35,618 nucleotides of DNA from positions 1-35,618 of the forward strand of contig CAMCHJ010000020.1 in assembly GCA_945874665.1 (NCBI GenBank), written 5' to 3'. A program made the translations under genes and the position numbers. Numbering within the stretch: position 1 is the first letter of the stretch; every line of letters starts with the position of its first letter. The notes below the pieces were generated by a model. It did not search any database, had not been told where the DNA came from, and saw nothing but the letters and a program-made list of their open reading frames with translations. Shown one piece after another: positions 1 to 7,993 of the stretch. Source of the stretch: Chitinophaga pinensis (GTDB taxonomy: Bacteria > Bacteroidota > Bacteroidia > UBA7662).

Positions 1-1749
1 AAGGTTGTTACCATTCAAATTTAAAATAGAACCGTCAAGAAGCGTTATGCCGCCACTGGATGCATTGCCTACTAATACATTGGTGCTACCACCAGTGGTG
101 CTCATCAATAAGGTGTTGGCAGTAGTTGCTTGAATGCGGAAGTAACGAATGGTGTTACCATTTCCTGTAAAAGTTTGCGTGCCAGCAGCTGTACCATTGG
201 TTTGTAGGGTGATGCTATTGGCGTCAATAGGGTTTACAACTGTACCTTGATAAGTTAAGTTGCCTGCTAACAAGATGGTGGCAAATGGTGAACCTCCTGG
301 TGCATCTATAGTGGTATTGTTTACTACGAAGTTTCCGGTGATGGTGGTGGTGTTTCCTGGGAAAGTTTTGGTGCCAGTACCGCTGAGGGTAAGGTTACCA
401 TAAGTTGTGCTTGCAGGAAGGGTAATGGCAACATCGTTGTACTGAACAGTACTTGTTGCAGCCAAAGTACCAAAAGTTGGCAAAGTGGTATTTTCAATGG
501 TGAGCTCAGCACCTCCACTTACGTCTACGGTACCAGTTACGGTAGCAGTGCTTGGAATGGTAAAATCACCGCTGCTTACCACAATTTTTGAACCGCTACC
601 AGAAACGGTCCAGTTACCAGAAATGGTGGTGGTAGCGTTGTTTGTGATGTTGAAAATTTGGGCATCTGCCGTAAAGTTAGTCGGTTCGGTGCCTGCACCA
701 CCGGCTGCATCGGTAGTCCAACTGGTTGTGTTTTGTAAACCTGTGGCAGTACCTGTTTTGGTGTAATAATTTACTACCGCAGTGCCGCTTACGCTGATGG
801 TGGGTGGTGTGGTAACGCCTCCACCTGAGAAACTCAGGTTGCCTGTTTTTGCACCACCGGTGGCTGGATTAAAACGTACATAAAAATTGGTGGATGAGAA
901 TGTGGCCGCTGAGTAAGCTACATTTACACTAGCAAAAAAGTCGGTGTTGTTAGTGCTTACTTGGAAATCGGTTGGAGCTGTTATTGTAATGTTGCCTGGG
1001 GCTCCCGTTAAATTATTGCCCGAAATACTGTAGGTTGTGGAGGACGTTGGGGTATTGATGGTGGTATTTCCAAAATTTGTTGAAGCTGGGCTTACAATGA
1101 GTTCAGGGGTTGAAGAACTTGAAACAGTTCCGGTAACTACTAAATCTTCTCCGCTTATATTGTTTATATACCATGTACCGCTCGAACCGCTTCCGCCCCA
1201 AAGCACGCATCTTATTGTGATTGTAGTACCTGCCGCTACATTTTGAAGTGCGCCAATTCCAGATAAATCAATGGCTGCTTGGGTATTACCAGTAGAAGTC
1301 GTTAATGCGCCCCAAGTGATGTCACCTCCAATATCTACAAATGAACCGCCACCAATTTGGTATTGCCATCTGCCAGTAGTTGGACCAGAGCCTGACCTGC
1401 GAATATTGTATGCCGCAATTTGAGTTAAAGAAACATTGAAACCAGCATTTGCGGTGATTTGAAAACTTGCGAAGTCGTTACCCGCCACGGCATTTGCAAA
1501 TGATGCTTCAGTTAATCCATTACCACCCCAGGCATTACTCGCTGCGGTGTTAATTGTGGTGAAACCTGCGCCTCTTGTCAAGCCACCGATTGTAACATTA
1601 CTGGCAGTTGTAGTAGCAGCTAAAGGTGAAGCGCCATAGGCTGTTAAGCCATTCATTTCCCACTCTGCTAAAGTTGTCTGTGCGTTAGCCTCTGTTAATC
1701 CGACCAAGCCAGCCAAAATCAAACAAAAGACAGTAAAATTTTTTTTCAT
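1..1749 (-). CDS. Large secreted repeat/Ig-like surface protein, 3' end outside window
   Basis: An open frame runs without a stop from the ATG at 1749 to the left edge (583 codons), so the C-terminus is missing. The first 24 residues form a Sec signal peptide (MKKNFTVFCLILAGLVG..., cleavage likely after ANA). Residues about 25-190 form a Gly/Thr/Ser-rich extracellular domain. A HYDIN/choice-of-anchor-like beta-sandwich follows (about 195-310, with FYVRFNPATGG and ISVSGTA strands). From about 310 onward there are parallel-beta-type repeats rich in Thr and Asn (motifs ITGNFVV, LAGNLTYQG, GITLLDGS). No enzyme motif is seen. Such proteins in Bacteroidota are usually exported by the T9SS and act as adhesins or sheath components, but the sorting domain would lie outside the window, so the export route is inferred. 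A promoter-like pair lies at 1856-1885. I am sure it is a gene, not of its exact role. Confidence 0.85.
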   Translation of the reverse strand, partial: MKKNFTVFCLILAGLVGLTEANAQTTLAEWEMNGLTAYGASPLAATTTASNVTIGGLTRGAGFTTINTAASNAWGGNGLTEASFANAVAGNDFASFQITANAGFNVSLTQIAAYNIRRSGSGPTTGRWQYQIGGGSFVDIGGDITWGALTTSTGNTQAAIDLSGIGALQNVAAGTTITIRCVLWGGSGSSGTWYINNISGEDLVVTGTVSSSSTPELIVSPASTNFGNTTINTPTSSTTYSISGNNLTGAPGNITITAPTDFQVSTNNTDFFASVNVAYSAATFSSTNFYVRFNPATGGAKTGNLSFSGGGVTTPPTISVSGTAVVNYYTKTGTATGLQNTTSWTTDAAGGAGTEPTNFTADAQIFNITNNATTTISGNWTVSGSGSKIVVSSGDFTIPSTATVTGTVDVSGGAELTIENTTLPTFGTLAATSTVQYNDVAITLPASTTYGNLTLSGTGTKTFPGNTTTITGNFVVNNTTIDAPGGSPFATILLAGNLTYQGTVVNPIDANSITLQTNGTAAGTQTFTGNGNTIRYFRIQATTANTLLMSTTGGSTNVLVGNASSGGITLLDGSILNLNGNNL

Positions 1750-1855
1750 TGAAAATGAAGGTAGTTCAATGGCTCGAAATTAGTTTGTGCAAGACGCCTA
1801 AACAACTTTTTGGAGTTACCAAAACGTTATCTTATTGTTGGCTCACTTTGACGGG

Positions 1856-1885
1856 CTAAAATACAAGGAATTGCTAAAATCACAA
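1856..1885 (-). promoter_or_regulatory. Predicted Bacteroidota-type promoter for the surface protein
   Basis: On the minus strand, TTG (1885-1883) is followed after 19 nt by TATTTTAG (1863-1856), one mismatch from the -7 consensus TAnnTTTG. The same 19-nt spacing is seen at the tmRNA promoter in this window. It would give a leader of about 100 nt before the ATG at 1749. The call rests on the motif only. Confidence 0.4.
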
Positions 1886-2028
1886 GGGTTATGCCTAAAT
1901 GTGAAAAAAAACGCGTCGTTTGTGTTTTTTTTTATCGAATATGACTGGCCAAGAAGGTCAAAATAACAGATGCTCTAAATAGTTTATTTAATTATCTTTT
2001 ATTTGTAATTAATTGATTTTCAAAGTTA
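1886..2028. other. AT-rich intergenic region
   Basis: This lies between two minus-strand genes and has no coding potential. A weak dyad (AAAACG/CGTTTG around 1909-1925) sits next to A and T tracts and might end transcription of the actin-like gene. The stem is too short to call as a terminator. Confidence 0.4.
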
Positions 2029-3327
2029 TTACCACATCCCCGTCTTTAAAAACTTCCCTAAACGATCGCTACTTGAGACTTGGGAAGCTTTTTGAACGTT
2101 GCTAGTCACTGAGGGAGCCGCAGGGGGGCTTGTAATGGTATTTTTATCAAGGGCTACCTCCGGCGTAACAGCGGTGATGTTTAAATCTGAGGAGGGGTTT
2201 GGGCTTGCCGCAGTGGCTGGTTTCGCTGTTGGTGTACGCGGCACTGCTTTTTGCGCGGCAGGTGTTTCACTTTTTTGGGCATGGTCGCTGTTAAGCATTG
2301 GCTTTCCACTGCCATTAGCAAAACTCACAATGGTGGTCGCATTACCGAGGTCGATGCCCATGGCTGACGATGCATCGCCATTATTGAGCTGGATGCTGTT
2401 GATACAGTAGCCCGTGGCGGCCATGACTTCTGGTGTACTTGGCACAAGTACTTCTACGATAGCTCTGAACTCTTGGTTGAATTGCGCAACTAAATCCTCG
2501 TAATAAGCGCCGCCTCCCACAAGGTAAAGCCTGTCGGCCTGCTGAAAGTCGGCATCCTGAAAAGCCTTCCGCAAAGCTGGTGAAATCACGTCTTGGTAAT
2601 ACTGCTGCAGCACCCGTTCACGGGTTTCTCGCAGGTCAACCCGTTTGCGATTGCTATACAGGAAGCCTTTTTGGAAGGCTTGGTCGAGCTGGTGCTCGTT
2701 CTGCAAATCGAGGTAATGTTTTTTACCAAGTTCGTTCATCATCAAGTTCACCGCATAGCGCAGACCGTTGGTGAAGATGGCGGTACGTTGTACAGCACCG
2801 TTTTCGGTACTCATAATGGCCTCACAGGTGCCAAAACCAAGCGATACCACAAAAAAATTGCCTTTGGCTTGGGTTAGGCCGTGTCTGAGTCCAATGATGC
2901 AACCGTGAATTTCGGGCAGCACATGCACTTTATTTACCGTTACGGGTATGTTGGAGCGAATGGCATTTGAGTAAGTGGATGGGTCAAACTCAATAACATG
3001 GTCTTTTTCAATGATTTCAACCGCTTGCTCGCGGTAGAGCTGGTAGGTGGAGGCGGGAAAACCAGTGGTTACGGTAAATTTGCTTGTACCGAGCTTGTGA
3101 GTAGCTAACAGCAATGCCGATTTTAACAGCAATTTGTATTCTAATTCACCCGGGGCTGAATTGATGTTTTTGTGTGGGGCCACGCCTTGGTTCAGGGCCA
3201 AATTGCCGATTACGTAAGCCTGTCGCTTCTCGTGTAACTTCAACCCATTGATGAGGTTTGGAGCTACTTGGCGCAACTCTGTATTGTGGCCCTCGATGAT
3301 ACTGGGGAATTGTAAAAATTCAAACAT
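2029..3327 (-). CDS. Actin-like (ParM/Alp-type) ATPase with circularly permuted motif order
   Basis: This is a 432-residue ASKHA-fold protein from the ATG at 3327; the open frame extends to a TTG at 3387, with a GTG at 3369. Residues 1-60 resemble the segment that follows the first hairpin of ParM/StbA proteins (LQFPSII, then AYVIGNLAL). A phosphate-2-like motif VVSLGFGTCE lies at 160-169, an adenosine motif LYLVGGGAYYEDL at 267-279, and the closing helix VMAATGYCI at 301-309. The phosphate-1 motif MGIDLGNATTIVSF, which opens actin-like proteins, lies instead at 323-336. A Pro/Ala/Ser/Thr-rich, probably disordered tail and a terminal DRLGKFLKTGMW follow. An in-frame TAG just upstream of the TTG excludes an N-terminal copy. 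The usual phosphate-2 Asp is Ser162. The family forms filaments that segregate plasmids or position structures. No ParR-like or centromere-like partner is seen, so function is unknown. The TTG overlaps a TAGTTTTG box, which is why the ATG was preferred. Confidence 0.82.
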   Translation of the reverse strand: MFEFLQFPSIIEGHNTELRQVAPNLINGLKLHEKRQAYVIGNLALNQGVAPHKNINSAPGELEYKLLLKSALLLATHKLGTSKFTVTTGFPASTYQLYREQAVEIIEKDHVIEFDPSTYSNAIRSNIPVTVNKVHVLPEIHGCIIGLRHGLTQAKGNFFVVSLGFGTCEAIMSTENGAVQRTAIFTNGLRYAVNLMMNELGKKHYLDLQNEHQLDQAFQKGFLYSNRKRVDLRETRERVLQQYYQDVISPALRKAFQDADFQQADRLYLVGGGAYYEDLVAQFNQEFRAIVEVLVPSTPEVMAATGYCINSIQLNNGDASSAMGIDLGNATTIVSFANGSGKPMLNSDHAQKSETPAAQKAVPRTPTAKPATAASPNPSSDLNITAVTPEVALDKNTITSPPAAPSVTSNVQKASQVSSSDRLGKFLKTGMW

Positions 3328-3384
3328 CAGTTTGTAAGGTTGGTTGGTTAAATCCGCTGCGAATGCCACGCTACATGAATAAAA

Positions 3385-3392
3385 CAAAACTA
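3385..3392 (-). promoter_or_regulatory. Candidate -7 box (TAGTTTTG) upstream of actin-like gene
   Basis: The minus-strand octamer TAGTTTTG matches TAnnTTTG exactly. No TTG is found at the expected -33 distance. If used, transcription would begin near 3380, leaving GTG 3369 or ATG 3327 as possible starts and excluding the TTG at 3387. Confidence 0.35.
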
Positions 3393-3660
3393 GCTGATGC
3401 TATGTGAATGGGAGGGTGCTTCCGATTATTTTTAGGTTAAAATTATGTGAAGTATGGAAATGAATTGACGGCCTAATGTTTGGTATCTATAGCATTAAGA
3501 AAAACAGATATTTTATATACTCAGTTTTTTTTCGGGCTATAACCTGCTTGTTAAATGGAGCAAAACCGCGCTCCTGTAGACTAATTTTTGAGCCACAAAT
3601 AAAGGAGTGCAGCGCCATTCCTTCTATGCTCTATAACGTAAAAACAGTCTTTACTTTCGG
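3393..3660. other. Intergenic region without a recognisable gene
   Basis: About 270 AT-rich bases lie between two minus-strand genes. A small dyad GGAGC(8 nt)GCTCC at about 3557-3574 lacks a clear U-tract. The 62-codon plus-strand frame here starts in non-coding sequence, has no homology I recognise and runs into the end of the neighbouring gene. Confidence 0.4.
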
Positions 3661-4875
3661 CTAATCTTGCTCGGCATAACCAGGACCTAAATAGGTAAAT
3701 GCAGGCGTCAAACCACCGTTGTTGGTGATGGTAGCGCGCTCAATCAGAGGGTGCTGTTGCGGTGAGAGCAGCAAGTGCATCACGTGCTTTACGAGGTTGT
3801 AGCTGAACTCGCGGGAAGCATCTACGGGTAATTCGCAGGGGAGGTTGTCAACGGCCATTACGTCGATGGAGCCAGAACTAAAGGCCAAAGTTTCGGCTTC
3901 GGTTTGTGGGTTGTAACCGTACACCGGGTCGGGAATGGTGCTGGCACGCAGGGTAGAAGGAATGCTGCCATCGATGTCGCAAGTAATGTCGGCTATGGTT
4001 TTGATGTTGAAACCCGCCTGCTTCATGTCTGCCTTGCTGAAGAAAACAGGGGCCTTGGGCGCCCAATAAATGGTGTTGATCATGAGGTCGGCCACCTCGG
4101 TATAAGGCGCAAAAATCGATACATATTCCTCGGGATGGGCATGAAAATGAGCGCCGTCCCAAGGCCTGTTATCGCGGTGGCGGTACATGTCTTTGCTCCG
4201 CAGCTCGCAATATACAGCTTCATTAAAATCTTCGCTGAGGAACTCCTGTGCACTCACCATGCGCAAACCGGCCACGCTTAACATCTCCACTGCACCGGCA
4301 CCCACACGGCCAGTACCTGCAACCACCACTTTCATGGGCGGAAGGTTGAGACTGGTGTAGGTGGCCCGCATTTCGGCATAATCGCGAAAGGAGTGCGCGG
4401 GTTTGAGATGGAATTTGCCAGTTCTGTGACCGTAAGTCATCAGGCCATTATGTGTGCCCACCACGCCGGCAAAATGCCCGAAAGCCACTGCTCGTTTACC
4501 ATTTTCGAAAGTAAGCAGCTCATAATCGATCATTTTGATCCGCAATTTGAGCAGTTCTTGAAGCAACTTACGGTTGTAGGGCTGCTTTTTGATGGTGTGT
4601 GAGAAAAACAAATAAGTCTTATTGGGCACCAATAAACTCACTGGCACTTCTTTTACCCCCATCAGAATGTCGCAACTGCTCAGATCTTCGCTGACTATAC
4701 AGCCTGCGCGCTGGTAAGCAGACTCCGAAAAGCAACGGATATCAGAGGGTTGCACCAAAATCTCGAGGTGTCCATACTGCTGCAGCAGCTCTTGGCAATG
4801 TTCGGGGATGAGGGGAACACGGTGGTCGGGCGGAACTTTGCCCTCGCGGAGAATGCCTAAGCGAATGGTTTGCAT
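3661..4875 (-). CDS. Saccharopine/alanine dehydrogenase-like NAD(P)-dependent oxidoreductase
   Basis: This 404-residue protein belongs to the alanine dehydrogenase/pyridine nucleotide transhydrogenase fold, closest in pattern to LYS1-type saccharopine dehydrogenase. The N-terminal substrate domain opens with LGILREGKVPPDHRVPLIP. Lys75 (in GVKEVP) and His93 (in FSHTIK) sit where the catalytic Lys and His of LYS1-type enzymes lie. GTGRVGAGA (187-195) is the Rossmann nucleotide-binding loop. ITCDIDGSIPST and GYNPQT fit the family's C-terminal half. The family's reaction is NAD(P)-linked oxidative deamination or saccharopine cleavage; the true substrate cannot be read from sequence, and a lysine-pathway assignment would be inference. 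The ATG at 4875 directly precedes the conserved N-terminus. The gene stands alone between the tmRNA and the actin-like gene. Confidence 0.85.
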   Translation of the reverse strand: MQTIRLGILREGKVPPDHRVPLIPEHCQELLQQYGHLEILVQPSDIRCFSESAYQRAGCIVSEDLSSCDILMGVKEVPVSLLVPNKTYLFFSHTIKKQPYNRKLLQELLKLRIKMIDYELLTFENGKRAVAFGHFAGVVGTHNGLMTYGHRTGKFHLKPAHSFRDYAEMRATYTSLNLPPMKVVVAGTGRVGAGAVEMLSVAGLRMVSAQEFLSEDFNEAVYCELRSKDMYRHRDNRPWDGAHFHAHPEEYVSIFAPYTEVADLMINTIYWAPKAPVFFSKADMKQAGFNIKTIADITCDIDGSIPSTLRASTIPDPVYGYNPQTEAETLAFSSGSIDVMAVDNLPCELPVDASREFSYNLVKHVMHLLLSPQQHPLIERATITNNGGLTPAFTYLGPGYAEQD

Positions 4876-4976
4876 GCTGCAAAAAAACGGCTGTTTGGCG
4901 TGAAAAGCAACGGTTTTAGCTTCTTTTTGTAGGATGACAGGCGAATGTGCCTTTAAACAGCAGCAGGGGGTAAATC

Positions 4977-5007
4977 AAAAAGGCAGTTCGTTGAAGAACT
5001 GCCTTTT
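4977..5007 (-). terminator. Rho-independent terminator of tmRNA
   Basis: On the minus strand, AGGCAGTTC and GAACTGCCT (plus-strand arms 4981-4989 and 4996-5004) form a 9-bp stem with a 6-nt loop. It is followed by TTTTTGA and begins immediately after the tmRNA 3' end. Confidence 0.85.
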
Positions 5008-5008
5008 G

Positions 5009-5375
5009 TGGAGCTGCAGGGAGTCGAACCCTGGTCCAGACAAGCTGATCTGAAGCTTTCTACATGCTTAGCCGACCGTTGATTTTCGAGAAACACCAGG
5101 TCGATGGCTTACCGCAGTGATTCCTTAGTTACTGTTGTTTCGCCCTTGGCACGCAACGGACCGCAGACTATTTTCTCATGGGTTATGCCTCCATGTGCCG
5201 GGACTGAGAAACCCATCCCAACGGAGACAACTCAAACGTAATTCCTAGAATTACGCAGCGAGTGCGTAGTTGTTTTCGCCAGTTATGGCTCGAGTGTTCC
5301 GATTTACGAGGCACCACACAAATCTCGGCATGCTTACAGCAGTATCATCGCGAGCTGTCGATTCCGGTCAGCCCC
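5009..5375 (-). ncRNA. ssrA: tmRNA (transfer-messenger RNA, ssrA)
   Basis: The 5' end GGGGCTGACCGG (from 5375) pairs with the 3' end CAGCTCC plus discriminator A (to 5009), giving a 7-bp acceptor stem with one G-U pair. The 3' T-arm sequence GGTTCGACTCC, typical of tRNA-like domains, is present. The tag frame is at 5280-5251 and encodes GENNYALAA followed by TAA, the Bacteroidota type ending in ALAA. The tag stop lies in a short hairpin (GTAATTC/GAATTAC). tmRNA rescues stalled ribosomes with SmpB and marks the nascent protein for proteolysis. The terminal CCA is not encoded (the genome gives CAA), so it must be added. The promoter is at 5375-5404 and the terminator at 4977-5007; the length of about 367 nt is normal for the family. 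Confidence 0.97.
5251..5280 (-). other. tmRNA proteolysis-tag reading frame (GENNYALAA)
   Basis: Nine sense codons GGC GAA AAC AAC TAC GCA CTC GCT GCG and then TAA are read on the minus strand inside the tmRNA. The hydrophobic ALAA end is the signal recognised by ClpXP-type proteases. Confidence 0.93.
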
Positions 5376-5404
5376 AATTTTAGCGTAAGACTGTAAAAAT
5401 ACAA
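5375..5404 (-). promoter_or_regulatory. Predicted tmRNA promoter
   Basis: TTG (5404-5402), 19 nt, then TAAAATTG (5382-5375) on the minus strand. The -7 box has one mismatch to TAnnTTTG and abuts the mature 5' end, so the primary transcript would start at or just inside the mature end, or be processed only slightly. Confidence 0.5.
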
Positions 5405-5535
5405 TTTTTTGATGGATTAATCAACAATGCAAGCTCTTTAACACCAAAGTGGCGCTGGGTCATCGCTGATTGACGCAGCAAAACCCATTCGGAGGCAGGG
5501 ACTTTAAAACACCCTCGTCTCCAACGCAGGAAGCC

Positions 5536-5570
5536 TAAAAAAAAAGCCCCGGCAAATAAATGCCGGGGCT
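5536..5570 (-). terminator. Rho-independent terminator of the T9SS protein gene
   Basis: AGCCCCGGCA / TGCCGGGGCT arms (10 bp, 6-nt AT-rich loop) are followed on the minus strand by an eight-T run. It lies just downstream of the stop of the gene ending at 5593. Confidence 0.92.
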
Positions 5571-5592
5571 TGATCATAAAAAAGGTTATTGC

Positions 5593-7566
5593 TTATTGGG
5601 CAACTACAAAGCGGTTGGTGTTGTAGCCTTTTGAAGTTTTAACTACGATCGAATAAACACCGTTCTGCAAAGAAGAGATATCAACTGGGATTACTTCGTT
5701 GCTGCTGTTGATCACAACGACTTCTGATGAAACGATACGACCAGCGATGTCAATCACCTCATAGCTGATACGGCCAAGACGCGCATCGGAAGCTACTGAC
5801 AGGTTAAGGATGTTTTTCGCAGGATTTGGATATACGTTCAGGTTGAGGTCTTTATTGATCTCATTAACGTTGATGGTGCTCGGTGCAACATTAGCCATGT
5901 TCAAGCTCATGCGGAGTGCATTACCATTGCTGAACCACTGTGTAGTGTAAAGCACAGATACAAACCAAGGCTGGGTGAAGGTAAGGTCATCAAGGAAACG
6001 AACGCGGTTTGCACCTGCGTTGGAAAACAAGTCGGCCTGTAACCAATAGTCACCAGGAGGTAGAACCCTGTTCTGTGGCGCACCAAATAATTCAGCCGGG
6101 AATTCAACACGGATGAAACCGTTGTTAATGTCTTCCTGCGTTATGACATAAATGTCAGATTCTACCAGGATTGTAGTTACGTCACCTGGCAAGCCGTTCG
6201 CTGGGTCTGGTGTGCGGATAGTAAACAATACCAAGCCACCTACCTGTGTTGAAGCAGTGCCACCCACGTTCAAACGTGCAGTAACGCTGGTTACGGTATC
6301 TTGGTTAACAAGCTCAAACAAGTTAGCCAAACCTACGTCTTGTGCAGGAGGGTTTCCAAACTGGCCAGTGCCCACAATACCTTGGCTGGCTGGAACAGCT
6401 ACAGCAGGACTGAAAGTAGAGTCGGTGATTGATAACTGACGAACAGCAGCATTATCCGCAGGCGTGATGTCGGTAGAATCAGATAGTGTTACATAGTTAA
6501 CCCGCATAAACGACAAATTCGTTGCAGGATAATTGGTCGTAATGGTCAACAAAGTATCTGTAAAAGCAGGCAATGAAGCCACCTGAGCAGAAACACCGGT
6601 GAAGAAAGTATTGTTGAGTGTATCCGCAACTGTTACATTTAAACGAACGTTTGGCTGAGCCACTTTACCGTTGTTACTAATACGCGCTTGGAATGTTAAA
6701 GGCGTTTTGTTTTGAATAGGCAAGATGCCATATTCCAAAGTACGACCATTGGCAGTATCTGGCAACATTACGGTAGTAGCGATGGCCAAATCGTTATCTG
6801 GAACTTCGGTGAGTTTAACATCGTCCAACATCCACACATAATACTGACCACTAAATAAAAAGGCGATTCGTACATTCGGGCTATTACCTATAAAGCTAGA
6901 TACGTTTACACGTACAATCGATGGGTTGGTTGTAGCTCCGTTTACTGCAATGGCGTTGTTTACCGTCAAAGTATCGCTCCAAGTAGCACCGCTATCTGTT
7001 GAGAACAATACATACGTGGCTGGCACAGTCTGTGAAGCAGCGGGACCAGCAAAACGGCGGTAGTATTGATAAAACTCCAAGCTAACGAAGGGTTGGCCAG
7101 TCAGGTTAATGATTGGGCTTACCAACAGCCCACGGTTTGGCGAAGGAAAAACGCCTAACCCCATGGTGCCTGCATTTCCGTTGTTATCCATCCAGTCTGA
7201 GTCGAATATAACAAACCCATTTGCTGTGGTTGGAGAGGCCAAAGGAGCAGCACTACCAAAAGCACCACGAGAGCCCGTAGCACGGGTTGGAACAGTTGCC
7301 GTACCACGGTATTCCCAAACACCGGTAGTATCGTGTGTATTGGTAATGTTTGTCGAACGAAAACCAAGACTTTGCCAAGCGCTTATGCCGCTGCCAAAGT
7401 TCTCAGTGAACAATACCGCGTTTTCAGTACCAACCGAAGTTTCTGGTACTGTACCTGGATTTTCTTGTGCACTTTTCAGAGCAGGTACAAAGCTCGGGCG
7501 CAACGACTGTGCCTGGACGGCTTGTCCAAACGCCAGCAAACTTGCCATCAATAGAATTTTTTTCAT
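5593..7566 (-). CDS. Secreted choice-of-anchor J-like protein with T9SS type A sorting domain
   Basis: The chosen ATG at 7566 opens a clean signal peptide (MKKILLMASLLAFGQAVQAQ); the frame continues eight codons upstream to 7590, which would spoil the signal. The mature protein is about 637 residues. Its N-terminal region (LFTENFGSGISAWQ, then RGLLVSPIINLTG, FVSLEFYQYYR and WMLDDVKL) matches the MAM/choice-of-anchor J jelly-roll pattern found in Bacteroidota exoproteins. CARDB/Ig-like beta domains follow. The last 75 or so residues form a T9SS C-terminal sorting domain (NVYPNPAKNILNLSV, VIDIAGRIV, LQNGVYSIVVKTSKG, RFVV). The protein should cross the inner membrane by Sec, pass the outer membrane by the T9SS and be anchored or released outside. 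No catalytic site is seen, so adhesion or matrix binding is inferred. It has its own terminator and a perfect -7 box. Confidence 0.9.
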   Translation of the reverse strand: MKKILLMASLLAFGQAVQAQSLRPSFVPALKSAQENPGTVPETSVGTENAVLFTENFGSGISAWQSLGFRSTNITNTHDTTGVWEYRGTATVPTRATGSRGAFGSAAPLASPTTANGFVIFDSDWMDNNGNAGTMGLGVFPSPNRGLLVSPIINLTGQPFVSLEFYQYYRRFAGPAASQTVPATYVLFSTDSGATWSDTLTVNNAIAVNGATTNPSIVRVNVSSFIGNSPNVRIAFLFSGQYYVWMLDDVKLTEVPDNDLAIATTVMLPDTANGRTLEYGILPIQNKTPLTFQARISNNGKVAQPNVRLNVTVADTLNNTFFTGVSAQVASLPAFTDTLLTITTNYPATNLSFMRVNYVTLSDSTDITPADNAAVRQLSITDSTFSPAVAVPASQGIVGTGQFGNPPAQDVGLANLFELVNQDTVTSVTARLNVGGTASTQVGGLVLFTIRTPDPANGLPGDVTTILVESDIYVITQEDINNGFIRVEFPAELFGAPQNRVLPPGDYWLQADLFSNAGANRVRFLDDLTFTQPWFVSVLYTTQWFSNGNALRMSLNMANVAPSTINVNEINKDLNLNVYPNPAKNILNLSVASDARLGRISYEVIDIAGRIVSSEVVVINSSNEVIPVDISSLQNGVYSIVVKTSKGYNTNRFVVAQ

Positions 7567-7614
7567 GATAAGTAGTATTTTCAATCTCAAATTTAAGGTT
7601 TTAAACGCTCATCT

Positions 7615-7622
7615 CAAAGCTA
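7615..7622 (-). promoter_or_regulatory. -7 promoter box (TAGCTTTG) for T9SS protein
   Basis: The minus-strand TAGCTTTG matches TAnnTTTG exactly, 48 nt upstream of the ATG at 7566. No good -33 TTG is present at about 19 nt spacing. Confidence 0.45.
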
Positions 7623-7993
7623 ACCTGTTAATGGCTGATTTTTAAAGAAAAAGGCCGTAAGACTATGGCCGTTTTCTGCTGAATTCATACTCTTGGAGGC
7701 ATGCAGGCTGCATTTTAAAACGAGGCGTCAAACCATGTATTAGTTGTAACAACTACTGTGGCAACAGTTTTTCGGACTCCGGAACGGCCTTGATGTGCCA
7801 GTAACCAGCACCTATACTACCAAACGATTTTGACAAAGGCTACATGGATGGAGCAATCGTGACTGGCATTTTTAGGCCATTCTTTTACAAACGCAATCAA
7901 GATATTTTCGATAAAAGCTCTTCCAGAGGATCGGAATCGCGCTTTTAAGTCCTAACTTGCCAGCTTGGAGGAATGGCCTAAATAGAAATGATT
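7623..7993. other. Divergent intergenic region with no clear gene
   Basis: This lies between a minus-strand and a plus-strand gene. It holds a GGCC(10 nt)GGCC dyad flanked by A/T runs near 7650-7675 and a 15-bp perfect odd palindrome (TAGTTGT A ACAACTA, 7741-7755). A plus-strand frame from a stop at 7802 (ATG 7844, 35 codons) encodes nothing I recognise. The plsC promoter probably lies here, but I cannot place it. Confidence 0.4.

Noticed and set aside
2029-3387. Plasmid partition locus (parMRC)
   Set aside because: No ParR-like gene or centromere-like iterons adjoin the actin-like gene; the neighbours are chromosomal housekeeping genes.
3340-3387. Signal peptide in the longer actin-like frame starting at TTG 3387 (FYSCSVAFAA)
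   Set aside because: Too short and lacking a basic N-region. The TTG lies inside a -7-like box, and actin-like ATPases are cytoplasmic.
3476-3664. 62-codon plus-strand frame upstream of the dehydrogenase's end
   Set aside because: AT-rich, with no recognisable domain, in the gap between two minus-strand genes and running into the stop of one.
5380-5577. 65-codon minus-strand frame between tmRNA and the T9SS gene
   Set aside because: It lies across the tmRNA promoter and the upstream gene's terminator hairpin, and its sequence resembles no protein.
7109-7645. 178-codon plus-strand frame opposite the start of the T9SS gene
   Set aside because: Antisense to the signal peptide and anchor-J domain; no domain of its own.
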